Of a stretch of DNA of 10,625 nt, positions 1 through 7,154 are shown piece after piece (within the stretch, counting starts at the first letter, position 1; every line of letters begins with the position of its first letter). The stretch covers positions 1 through 10,625 of the forward strand of contig DIUG01000042.1 of assembly GCA_002422305.1 (NCBI GenBank). Reading direction: 5' to 3'. Position numbers and translations under genes: made by a program. The notes under the pieces are model-generated. The model did no database searches. It saw only the letters and a program-made list of their open reading frames with translations, and had not been told where the DNA came from. Source of the stretch: Patescibacteria group bacterium UBA6164 (GTDB lineage: Bacteria > Patescibacteriota > Gracilibacteria > BD1-5 > UBA6164).

Positions 1-1046
1 TCCACAGATTTTAGGTAATTACCTGTTTCAACATCTTTAAATGCTGGAGATTTATCTTTTTGTGGATTATATAGACGATATAAAGTTCATTTTGCATTTA
101 ATGTAAATTTTCAAGTTGGTAATCAACTTTTATCTAATATTTCCATTTTTTTATTACATGAGAAATCTATGGAGCCTACAATTCAAAGGGCAATTATTTC
201 AAATTGGTCAGGATTGTATTTATCCATAAAAGTTATTGGAACTCAAATATTTCAAGGATAATTGGCAGGAATATTTTTTGTAATATCTACATTTATTGCA
301 TTATAGTTAATATAACTTGGATATTCATTTTCATTGTAAGATTTATAAAGTATCAAATCTTCATGTCTTTCCTTGTAATCTAAATTAGTAAACCAACGGA
401 CTCATTTTACTCTAATATATTTATTTCAATATTCATCAATTCTAAATCATGATGAATTTAATGGATAATATTCTGGAACTCTAAATTCTCTATCTCAACT
501 ATGTATACTATGACCTAGCCATATTTTATTTTCTTTTATTAATTTAAAAGTTTCTTTATAAGTTATAGCATTTAAATTTCATATTATTACAAATTTTTTA
601 TTATATTCAAATAACTGAGTAATAAATTCACGAAACAATGAAAATGGTGGATTAGTTACTATAATATCGCATTCTTTAAGTATTTCTATACATTCTAAAC
701 TTCTAAAATCTCAATTTTGAATTAATGGAGTTTTTACAATATCAAGTTTATTTATTTTTCAATCAAGATTTCTATCTCAAGTTATTTCTAGTTTATATGA
801 AGGTTTTTCAGTTTGGTAATGAGTTGAAACTAATTTTTTTAATCATAAGTATTTAAAATTTAGTTCAAAATATTTCCAAAAGTTGCTTTCTTCTGGATCA
901 TCACAATTACAAAAAACTGTTTTATCTTTAAAATGTTCTTTGTAATGTCCTAGTTCTTTTTCTATATCAGAAAGTTGAGTATAAAACTCATCGCTTTTTG
1001 CCTTATTGGCTTTTTTTAAATTCTGGTTTCAAGATTTTTTTTCCAT
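1..1046 (-). CDS. EcoRI-type adenine-specific DNA methyltransferase (C-terminus off window)
   Basis: This gene encodes a protein of the EcoRI methylase family (Pfam EcoRI_methylase type), which transfers a methyl group from SAM to adenine in DNA. Translation from the ATG at 1046 with TGA as glycine gives 348 codons up to the window edge with no TAA or TAG. Recognisable pieces are the N-terminal block KKANKAKSDEFYTQLSDIEK (residues 11-30), CNCDDPEESNF near 46-56, the catalytic NPPF tetrad at 132-135 followed by SLFREF, and GVPITFMDKYNPDQFEI in the C-terminal part. M.EcoRI-like proteins are about 330-370 residues, so little is missing. At least a dozen family-conserved glycines are TGA. No cognate endonuclease is visible to the right; it could lie off the left edge, or the enzyme may be solitary. 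It is preceded by a hairpin-rich leader. The family call is confident; the target site is unknown. Confidence 0.93.
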
Positions 1047-1053
1047 AATAAAA

Positions 1054-1099
1054 GGTAACAAAATAAATTGTTACCAAAAAAACTAGCAATAATATGCTA
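1054..1099 (-). promoter_or_regulatory. Two small hairpins directly upstream of the methyltransferase start
   Basis: The stem GGTAACA/TGTTACC (1054-1060 with 1069-1075, 7 bp, 8-nt loop) ends 8 nt before the methyltransferase ATG. A second hairpin, TAGCA/TGCTA (1084-1088 with 1095-1099), is followed on the minus strand by a run of seven T (1082-1076), so it resembles a weak intrinsic terminator or attenuator. A weak promoter candidate lies just upstream on the minus strand: TTGTCA at 1122-1117, a 17-nt spacer, then TAGCAT at 1099-1094. The placement suggests control of methyltransferase expression; this is inference. Confidence 0.4.
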
Positions 1100-1119
1100 T
1101 AAATTAATCGATTTTTTGA

Positions 1120-1158
1120 CAATATAAAAAGGAGAAAACTAGCTTTCCTATTATATTG
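1120..1158. repeat. Imperfect hairpin related to the larger one at 1158-1265
   Basis: CAATATAA (1120-1127) pairs perfectly with TTATATTG (1151-1158), and inside it AAGGA pairs with TCCT around a short loop. The interior reads AAAAGGAGAAAACTAGC then TTTCCTATT. It resembles the interior of the neighbouring hairpin, which has AAAAGGAGAGGAAAT then TTTCCTCCTATT. The two look like diverged copies of one structured element. Function unknown. Confidence 0.5.
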
Positions 1159-1265
1159 CCAAAAAACCTTAACCATACCATTAAAAATATGAAAAGGAGA
1201 GGAAATGCTAATTTCCTCCTATTTACCTTTAATGGTATGGATATTTTTGGTTAATGTTTTTTGGC
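1158..1265. other. Long nested inverted repeat with competing pairings
   Basis: The outer arms are GCCAAAAAAC (1158-1167) with GTTTTTTGGC (1256-1265), continued by TTAACC (1169-1174) with GGTTAA (1249-1254). The middle arm is a perfect 13-bp pair of 1173-1185 with 1228-1240 (CCATACCATTAAA). The inner hairpin is GAGGAAAT (1199-1206) with ATTTCCTC (1211-1218) around GCTA. AAAAATAT (1183-1190) can also pair with ATATTTTT (1241-1248), which competes with the middle arm. On the minus strand it would lie in the leader of the methyltransferase mRNA and contains an AGGAGG sequence inside a stem. It could be an RNA switch, a small RNA or a palindromic repeat element; the sequence alone does not decide. 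Confidence 0.5.
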
Positions 1266-1301
1266 ACTTTTAGTTTATGGAAAAGATTATTTTTTGCAAG
1301 A

Positions 1302-1335
1302 AAAAACCACATCAAATTAATTTGATGTGGTTTTT
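1302..1335 (-). terminator. Perfect 34-bp palindrome, likely terminator of the ATPase operon
   Basis: The arms AAAAACCACATCAAATT (1302-1318) and its exact complement (1319-1335) form a 17-bp stem ending in A and T runs on both sides. It begins 4 bp past the stop codon of the minus-strand gene ending at 1340, the expected place for an intrinsic terminator. The symmetric A/T tails mean it could work in both directions. Confidence 0.75.
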
Positions 1336-1339
1336 AATA

Positions 1340-1654
1340 TTATAATTTTAAAAAATTATTTTCTTGATATATAAATATTTCTGCTGTTTCTATATCTTTA
1401 TTTCACTTTTTAATTAAATCTTGAATTAAATCATTTAGTCATTCATAATTATTAAAACAAAAAACATAAATTGATTTTCAACTAATTTTAAAATTATATT
1501 CATTATTTTTCACAAAATCCTCTAAAGATGTTCATTTATCTAATGATAAATATTCAAATTCATATGAAAACCGAAAATCTAAATCATAATCTCAGATTTT
1601 TTTTCTGAATACTGTTATATCCCTTTCAAATATTTTAAATGTTTTAAAGTTCAT
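1340..1654 (-). CDS. Uncharacterised 104-residue protein
   Basis: I do not recognise this protein. From ATG 1654 to TAA 1340 it gives 104 residues with TGA as glycine, beginning MNFKTFKIFERDITVF and ending in IFIYQENNFLKL. It is acidic and rich in aromatic residues, soluble-looking, with no signal peptide or membrane helix. Its start lies 34 nt after the stop of the ATPase-TOPRIM gene on the same strand and a strong palindromic terminator follows it, so it is probably the last gene of that operon. A role as an accessory or regulator of the ATPase system is guesswork from position only. It contains several in-frame TGA codons, so a standard-code gene caller would miss it. Confidence 0.75.
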
Positions 1655-1688
1655 ATTGGTATGTTTAAATAGTAAAATATGTAAAATA

Positions 1689-3662
1689 CTACTCCAAAAT
1701 AGTAGATTTTTTTTCAAAAAATTTTTTAATTTCTTCTAAATAGTCTTTAAGTTCTTGCGGAAAATCATTTAAATTCCATTTTAAGAATTCTTCATCAATA
1801 TTTAAATTTTGTTTTAGTTTTTTTATATCTTTTCAAGGGTAAAGCTTTTTTATATTATTATCAGCTTCCTGTCTACATTGATTTAAAATTTTAGACCTAT
1901 CGGAAAATTTAAATAATTCACATTCAGAATATTGTTTATTAAATTTATCAAAATTACATTGCATTGTTCAAAAAAAATCATCTTCTAATTCAGACTTTTT
2001 ATTATTAATTAATTCTTCAGAGAAATATTCATCTTTTAAAATATAGAAATTTTCTATTTCATTAACTGGTAAATGTAAAAATTTATAATTTATTTCATTA
2101 TAGTTACTATTCTTTTTTTCTTCTATAAAAGCTATTTGTTTATTTTTTAATCAATCTCTGTCATTTTGTCTAAAAATTTTTAAATTAGGGTTTTTACTAA
2201 TTTTATCAGTCTTTAAAAACCAATCCTCCCAGTCAAATTTTGTACATCAATTTGCAGAAATTATTTTATCTATATCTATTCAATATTTATTGAAAAAGTG
2301 GCTCCAAATTTTTATTCAATTTTCATCTTCACAAATAAATACTTTATTTGGTTTTAATTCCTCTACTTCTTTAATTTTTTCTTTTAATTTTTCAAATTCT
2401 TTTTTAAAGTCATTAAAATTTTCTTCAAAAATTCAATAGGCCTTTCTTACTTCATCAAGTCATTTTATATCATTATCGATTATTCAGTCTGGCATTTTTA
2501 TAATTTGATATTGAAAATTTCAATCACTCTTTGACTTTTCTTCAATTCATAATAAGAAAAAAGGAGAATGAGAAGTTATTATAAATTGAACTTTTGGAAA
2601 AAGTGATAATAATTCAGGTAAAACTTCTTTTTGTAAATCAATATGTAGACTTAAGTCAATCTCATCAATCAAAACAATTCATTCTATTTGATTTAAGTTT
2701 ATACTTTTAGTTATATCTCATTGATCTGAAAGTCTTATAATTTAACAAAACATATTTAGTAAAATACTTTGTCATCAAGAAAGATTATCAAGACTTGGTA
2801 TAAAATCAATTCAAGTCACTTTATTAACTAATTTTATTCTATTTCATCAAAATATTCTTCTATTTATCTGAATTTCAATATTTTTTTGTAAAATTTTAGA
2901 TAATATTTGTTCTATATTATTAATTCATTTTTGTAATAGTAAAATATCATTCATATTTTGCTTAGCTTTATATTCATCTTGTCAATTTTCACTATAAACT
3001 TCAATATCTACTCTTGAATCTAAAAATAAATCTAAAATCCAACTTTTATTATTTGAAAGTGAGTTTTCTATTATAATTGGCTTATTTAATTTTCAATTAT
3101 ATTTCTTTGATATTTTTATTTGTTCTCTATCTTCATTTTTCCATTCATTTAACCAATGAGGATTTTCAAATCTACTTACAGGAAAAAGGCAATAAGTATT
3201 TTTTAAAAAATCATCTTTTATATTTTTATCACTTTCTACATTTGTAATTATTTTTCATTCTTCCCAATTTCCTTCATTTTTAAATAAATTATTAGTTTTT
3301 TCTATAGTCTCTTCTACTTTTAATTCTCATGTTTTTTCTAAATATTGATATTTATTTTCTGTTCATTCAAAATTTAAAAATGAAAATGAGTGTTTTGTTC
3401 ATGTTTTTTGATTAGATCATCAAACAACTCTATAATATGAGTGCCCTAATCATTGCATAGGTAATATATCACTAAAGTTTTGACCTGCTAATTCAAAAAA
3501 AGCATCAGTAATATTTGAAAGTAAAACTGTTTTTCAACTTCAGTTTTTTCATGTTAAAACTAAAATTTTTGGCTCTCAATTTTCTTTAAATAAGTCTTTT
3601 TCTAAGATTTCTAATCTATCAATCGGTCAATTATTTTCAACAATAATATTTTTTAGGTACAT
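1689..3662 (-). CDS. AAA ATPase fused to TOPRIM/DUF4435-like domain (PARIS/OLD-like), interrupted by in-frame TAA
   Basis: This is an SMC/ABC-type ATPase joined to a nuclease-like domain, 657 codons from ATG 3662 to TAG 1689. The Walker A motif GKNGSGKT is at residues 38-45 with all three glycines coded by TGA. The ABC signature LSGGQ is at 294-298, Walker B IVLIDEID at 329-336, and TSHSPF at 363-368. A charged, likely coiled-coil stretch (412-436) leads to a TOPRIM-like part with acidic CEDENG (444-449), NDRDG (500-504) and EIENFYI (535-541). That order resembles fused AriA-AriB (PARIS) or OLD-family defence proteins. Codon 307 is TAA (2742-2744), between signature and Walker B, with the frame intact on both sides. 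Unless recoded or a sequence error, this breaks the protein; the 5' piece would lack Walker B. A later in-frame ATG at codon 390 could start the TOPRIM half alone. It follows the 82-residue protein by 17 nt. Confidence 0.85.
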
Positions 3663-3679
3663 TTGTATTTAATTATAAA

Positions 3680-3928
3680 TTATTTCTTTTTCTTTCATTT
3701 TGCTTGTGATAAGTTACTTCAAGCTAATATTTTCTTTACCTTAGGTTCACTTTTAGTTTTTAATATTTTTGAAGCTTTTTTAGCAATTTTATCACTTGTT
3801 TCTTTTTCTTTAGCCCTTTGAGATAAAGAACTTCAAGCTTGTTCTTTTGTAGATTTTGAAGAAATTTTATCTTTTAATTTTTTAGATGCAATTGTTGCAA
3901 CTTTCTTAGATGTCTGTTTAGTGTTCAT
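3680..3928 (-). CDS. Small basic protein with an internal tandem repeat
   Basis: This 82-residue, Lys/Ser-rich protein runs from ATG 3928 to TAA 3680. Two similar units of about 30 residues are visible: IASKKLKDKISS..KEQAGSSLSQRA and KKASKILKTKS..VKKILAGSNLSQAK. Each contains an ASKxLK block followed by an AGSxLSQ block. The conserved glycine of each AGS is TGA. I recall small proteins of this kind (ASKVL..AGSALSQ) as unannotated genes near mobile elements, but I know of no function. It is the first gene of the minus-strand operon, 17 nt before the ATPase-TOPRIM gene, so it may work with that protein. Its high positive charge would suit nucleic acid binding, which is inference. Confidence 0.8.
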
Positions 3929-4050
3929 TTTTATATAATTAATTAATAATATTTTTTAAAAAGTTTATATCATAGTTATTCTTATTATCTATACTCTACA
4001 TATTCTAAAATTAAGGAATAAAATAAATGTAAATACAAATTACAATAATG

Positions 4051-4090
4051 TTTTAATTTTTATTGTTTAGTAATATAATAAAAATTAAAA
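4051..4090. repeat. Perfect 14-bp inverted repeat, A/T only
   Basis: The arms TTTTAATTTTTATT (4051-4064) and AATAAAAATTAAAA (4077-4090) are exact complements around a 12-nt spacer. With only A and T in the stem, chance formation in this background is possible. It could be a regulator site or a weak terminator. Confidence 0.35.
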
Positions 4091-4203
4091 TTAAATCAAT
4101 AATTTTATATTAAATTGTGTATATAAAGTTTATTTTTCTATTATTATTACAATTTTTCCTATCTCGCAATATACAAAATAAAATACAAAAGTAAATAAAA
4201 ATG

Positions 4204-4240
4204 TAACAATTTATGTTAAAAATATTAACATAAATTGTTA
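4204..4240. promoter_or_regulatory. Perfect 16-bp inverted repeat, candidate operator of the HTH-Panacea gene
   Basis: TAACAATTTATGTTAA (4204-4219) and its exact complement (4225-4240) flank a 5-nt spacer, and each arm contains an inner partial dyad (TTAACATAAATTGTTA). The right arm ends 6 nt before the -35 box of the promoter driving the HTH-Panacea antitoxin gene. Antitoxins with an N-terminal HTH_3 domain commonly autoregulate through such dyads, so this is the natural candidate operator. The assignment is inferred from position and symmetry. Confidence 0.6.
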
Positions 4241-4246
4241 AAAACT

Positions 4247-4275
4247 TTGACAAATTTTTAAAAATCATATAATAT
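4247..4275 (+). promoter_or_regulatory. Sigma-70-like promoter of the antitoxin gene
   Basis: TTGACA at 4247-4252 is a perfect -35 match. TATAAT at 4268-4273 is a perfect -10 match but at a short 15-nt spacing; TAATAT at 4270-4275 gives the usual 17 nt. The ATG at 4311 is about 37 nt downstream. The mRNA leader has no evident Shine-Dalgarno sequence. Confidence 0.65.
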
Positions 4276-4310
4276 TACTACATAAATAATTTAAAATTAA
4301 AATAAATATT

Positions 4311-4997
4311 ATGATTAAGAATATAGAGAAGTTTAGAAAAGATAAAAAACTTATTCAAGATGAGGTAGCAAAATATTTAGGTATCACAAGACAAACATTT
4401 TCAAAATTGGAAAAAGGTAATATAGAACCTACTCTTTGACAAGCAGTTAAAATGGCTGAATTATTTTGAGTGGAGATAGATAATTTTATAAATTCTGATA
4501 TTAAAACTGAAAAAACAGATAAAACTGATTTGGAAAAATATAAACAAATAATTCAGTTTTTTATAGATAATATAAAAACTAAAGATTATCCAAAAGTTAC
4601 AAAAACAAAATTGGCTAAACTTTGTTATTTGGCTGATTTTGCTTGGTACTATAATAATTTAGAATCACTTACAAATCTTGAATATAGAAAAATCCAACAA
4701 TGACCAGTTCCAGATGAGTTTTTTAGAGTTATAGATGAATTACTTGATGAAGAGTCTATATCTATTGAAATTGATTGAAAGTCATATTTAATTTCAAATA
4801 AAGAAAGACCTAATACTTCAAAACTTAATTTAGAAGAAAAAAGTTTTTTAAAAAAGATAGCTGATAAATGGAAATATAAAAATACTAAAGAAATAGTTGA
4901 TTTTACTCACAATCAATTACCTTGGAGTATATGTTATGAAAAGGAAATTATTCAATATGGTTTAATAACTCAGGAAGATCCATCAAATGTTTATTAA
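4311..4997 (+). CDS. HTH (Xre) + Panacea (DUF4065) antitoxin
   Basis: This 228-residue protein joins an N-terminal Xre/HTH_3 DNA-binding domain (about residues 5-57; IQDEVAKYLGITRQTFSKLE then ELFGVEIDNF) to a Panacea/DUF4065 domain (about 80-225). Panacea marks include KVTKTKLAKLCYLADF and GPVP at 131-134, where the glycine is TGA (4701-4703). Panacea is known as a chaperone-like antitoxin domain that neutralises many unrelated toxins encoded next to it; the HTH part probably represses the operon. The ATG at 4311 follows a good promoter and an inverted repeat. Its 3' end overlaps by 11 nt an ORF resembling the start of a toxin gene, which supports a toxin-antitoxin operon in antitoxin-first order. 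The protein itself looks intact. Confidence 0.92.
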
Positions 4998-5113
4998 TAA
5001 ATATTATAATATTTTAGTAGGTGAGTATGCTAAAAAACATTATATAAAACCATTTAGTAAAAAATATAAAAGATATGTTACCTTTTTCTGAAGTTTATGA
5101 TATATTTAAATAA
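4987..5113 (+). pseudogene. Truncated toxin remnant partnering the Panacea antitoxin
   Basis: The ATG at 4987 overlaps the antitoxin stop. The frame reads MFINKYYNILVGEYAKKHYI, then KPFSKKYKR, and reaches TAA at 5107-5109 after 40 residues. The GEYAKKHYIKxFxKKYK block resembles the N-terminus of a RelE-like toxin family I recall beside such antitoxins, which would continue for about 80 more residues. Those are absent here. In the third frame the stretch HLVKNIKDMLPFSEVYDIFK ends at TAA 5111-5113 and could be the original C-terminus, so an internal deletion with frame change is a reasonable reading. A 40-residue protein could still be made but is unlikely to be an active toxin. The family assignment rests on memory of the motif. 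Confidence 0.5.
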
Positions 5114-5123
5114 TTCTCTTCTT

Positions 5124-5148
5124 AAAAAATTTGAATTTTTTCTTTTTT
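5124..5148 (+). terminator. Possible weak A/T-stem terminator
   Basis: AAAAAATT (5124-5131) pairs with AATTTTTT (5134-5141), followed by C and a T run. It lies just past the toxin remnant and before ppaC. The stem has no G-C pair and a 2-nt loop, so it may be background. Confidence 0.3.
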
Positions 5149-5191
5149 TCTATAAAATGCTCAAAATATTTTAAACTTAATTATATTAAAA

Positions 5192-6121
5192 ATGATAGAT
5201 ATAAAAGTCGTATGACATAAAATTCCTGATACTGATTGTACCCTATCTGCAATAATTTTTGCTGATTTTTTGAATAAAAAATGAATGTATTCTGCAACTC
5301 CATATATTCAATGAAAATTAAATAAAGAAACTGAATATTTACTAAATTTACTTGATATCAAAACTCCTGAAATTGCGACTAGTTTTCCTAAGGGTAGTAA
5401 TGTGGCATTAGTTGACCATAATGAAGAATTTCAAACTTTGGATAATCTATGAGAATTAAATGTAGAATTTTTAATTGATCATCACAAAATTGATTTCAGT
5501 ACAATGACACCAGTAAATATAAGAATGGAAAAATTATGTTCTACTTGTTCTGTTTTGTATAAAATGCATAAAGAACAAAAGATTGAAATAAATGAAAAAA
5601 TATGAAAAATGATGTTAGCTTGAATATTGTCTGATAGTTTACTTTTTAAATCTGCAACTACAACAAAAGAAGATATAATAATTGCTGAAGAATTAAAAAG
5701 TATTACTTGAATTACAGACTTTGAAGCATTTGCTATGCCTATGTTTGATGCAAAATCTGATTTATGAGATATAAGTATAGAAGATTTAATAAAATATGAT
5801 TATAAAGTATTTGATTTTAATTGAGTAAAAGCTTGAATAGGCACTTTAGAAACTACTAATCCTTGATATTGATTAAGTAGAAAAGATGAAATATTAAAAT
5901 GAATGCAAGAATTAAAAGAAAAAGATTGATTAGATTTTATATTATTATCTATAGTTGATATTATTTGAGAAAAAAATATATCAATAGTACTAGATTGAAA
6001 TGATTCTAAAGTTGTTGAAGAGGTATTTTGAGCTAAAGTTGAAAATAATTTGGTAGATTTAAAAAGAAGATTATCTAGAAAAAAACAAATTATTCCAGAA
6101 TTAACTCAGTATTTTTCTTAA
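5192..6121 (+). CDS. ppaC: Manganese-dependent inorganic pyrophosphatase (family II, DHH)
   Basis: This cytoplasmic enzyme hydrolyses pyrophosphate to two phosphates and so drives nucleic acid and other biosynthesis. The 309-residue product matches the usual family II length. The DHH domain shows GHKIPDTD at 8-15 (Mn ligands H9, D13, D15), VDHNE at 74-78, DHH at 96-98 and a metal-ligand aspartate in LSD near 148. The C-terminal DHHA2 domain ends with the phosphate-binding SRKKQ at 295-299 followed by IIPEL. No CBS regulatory insert is present, so it is the constitutive short form. Seventeen of its 19 glycines are TGA, beginning with G8 of the catalytic motif, and only two are GGN. The ATG at 5192 follows an A-rich leader without Shine-Dalgarno. 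This is a housekeeping gene and looks complete. Confidence 0.97.
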
Positions 6122-6134
6122 AAAGTGTTATAGA

Positions 6135-6408
6135 ATGACAACATTTTTTTAATACTCTTAGAGATTTTATAAATGTAGAATTTAAATATTTAGATTTAGT
6201 TACATTTAAATATAATGAAAAATCAGCTGTAAAAAACAATAAATGAAATAATTTTTATTCTGTATGAGATTATAAAATATTAAATGAATTAAGAATAAAA
6301 AAGTTAAAATCTGAGATTTACAATACATTAAAAGAAAAAAGAAATATAAAAAATAATGATTTTTATATTTCTTTTGATGGACTTAAATTATTTTTAGATA
6401 GGTGTTAA
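6135..6408 (+). CDS. Small unknown protein with an apparent frameshift in a T7 run
   Basis: An open frame from 6079 to TAA 6408 encodes a coherent, lysine- and aromatic-rich protein (NTLRDFINVEFKYLDL, then ...LKLFLDRC at the end) but has no ATG, GTG or TTG start. The only nearby ATG, at 6135, reads MTTFF in another frame and stops at once. Removing one T from the seven-T run at 6144-6150 joins the two as MTTFFNTLRDF and gives about 90 residues. The likely gene is therefore 6135-6408 with a +1 slip, caused by a homopolymer error, a mutation, or slippage during expression. I do not recognise the family. It starts 13 nt after ppaC on the same strand, so it may be cotranscribed. The convergent SagB-like gene ends 18 nt beyond it. 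Confidence 0.55.
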
Positions 6409-6425
6409 CCTTGTTTATAGAGATA

Positions 6426-7133
6426 TTAAAATCAAACAGCAAATCATAAAGTTATAACAATACTTGAACCATTTAGCTTTAAATATTCTTTTATTTTATC
6501 ATCTTTGAGTCATCCAGCCTCTACTCATTTCATTTTCTCTTGCACAAGTCTCAATCATAAATTTTGAGCATAATGTCATGTTTCTATAAGCAGAAACCTT
6601 CCTCATCTTTCTGAATATTTTTGAATAACTCTATCAGGAAATCAAACAAAAACAAATATTGCAGATGGTTCTCATTCAAGTAATAATCAAAAATCTTTTT
6701 GAATATCTATATTGTCTATATTATTCACTATAGAAAGTGAATGATTGTCAGAATTATAATAAACAATTTTTTTATTCAAGTTTCATTTTACATTTAATAA
6801 AAAAGCAAAAACTTCTATAGGATATATTCATCATCAAGAAGGGACTAATCTTGTAAAATCTTCTTTTTGAGAGAAAGAATAAAACAAACTTCATAACTGT
6901 TTTTCAGTAATTTTTTTATCTGAAAATACTCTATCACTTTTTCTTTTTTTCATTATTTTGATCAATTTATCATTAGGTCTTTTTAACAATAAATCTTCTG
7001 TGGGGTATACTAAATAAGACATAGAATTATTTTCAGTTCTTCAATACTCTTCTAATCATTTAATGAAATTTAGATAGTTATGATCTGTAAGTTTTGAATT
7101 TTGCCAAAACAAATTAAATAAACTATTTTTCAT
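6426..7133 (-). CDS. sagB: SagB-type FMN dehydrogenase of a TOMM cluster
   Basis: This protein belongs to the nitroreductase-fold SagB/McbC oxidoreductases, which use FMN to oxidise azolines to thiazoles and oxazoles in TOMM peptides. The 235-residue product (ATG 7133 to TAA 6426) has an N-terminal KKRKSDRVFS block like the flavin-binding RxSxRxF, the family signature PSGGGIYPIEVF at 98-109, and KYSERGGRFLLIETGHYAQN near 177-196, which includes the catalytic Lys-Tyr region known from McbC. The end, GGLKDDKIKEYLKL then ITLGF, matches the usual close of the domain. The GGG is coded by three consecutive TGA codons (6828-6836). It starts 21 nt after the YcaO gene and ends the cluster. Compared with many SagB-type proteins the N-terminal region is short. 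Confidence 0.9.
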
Positions 7134-7154
7134 TTTTTTAAGTTATATATAAAA

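Larger units (their letters stand above)
3929..4310. other. AT-rich divergent intergenic region
   Basis: This 382-bp stretch separates the minus-strand ATPase operon from the plus-strand antitoxin gene and must hold promoters for both. I see no gene. It contains two perfect inverted repeats (4051-4090 and 4204-4240) and a clear plus-strand promoter at 4247-4275, listed separately. For the minus-strand operon I cannot pick a convincing -35/-10 pair out of the AT background. Confidence 0.7.

Noticed and set aside
4470..4703. A separate 77-residue gene
   Set aside because: It is the middle of the HTH-Panacea gene; its apparent stop is the TGA glycine of the GPVP motif.
5131..5156. ppaC promoter (TTGAAT and TATAAA)
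   Set aside because: The spacing is only 14 nt and both boxes lie in an A/T run, so it cannot be told from background.
6401..6430. Convergent terminator between the small plus-strand gene and the SagB-like gene
   Set aside because: Only a short GGT/ACC pairing is visible (6401-6410) with no T run, so it is not supportable.
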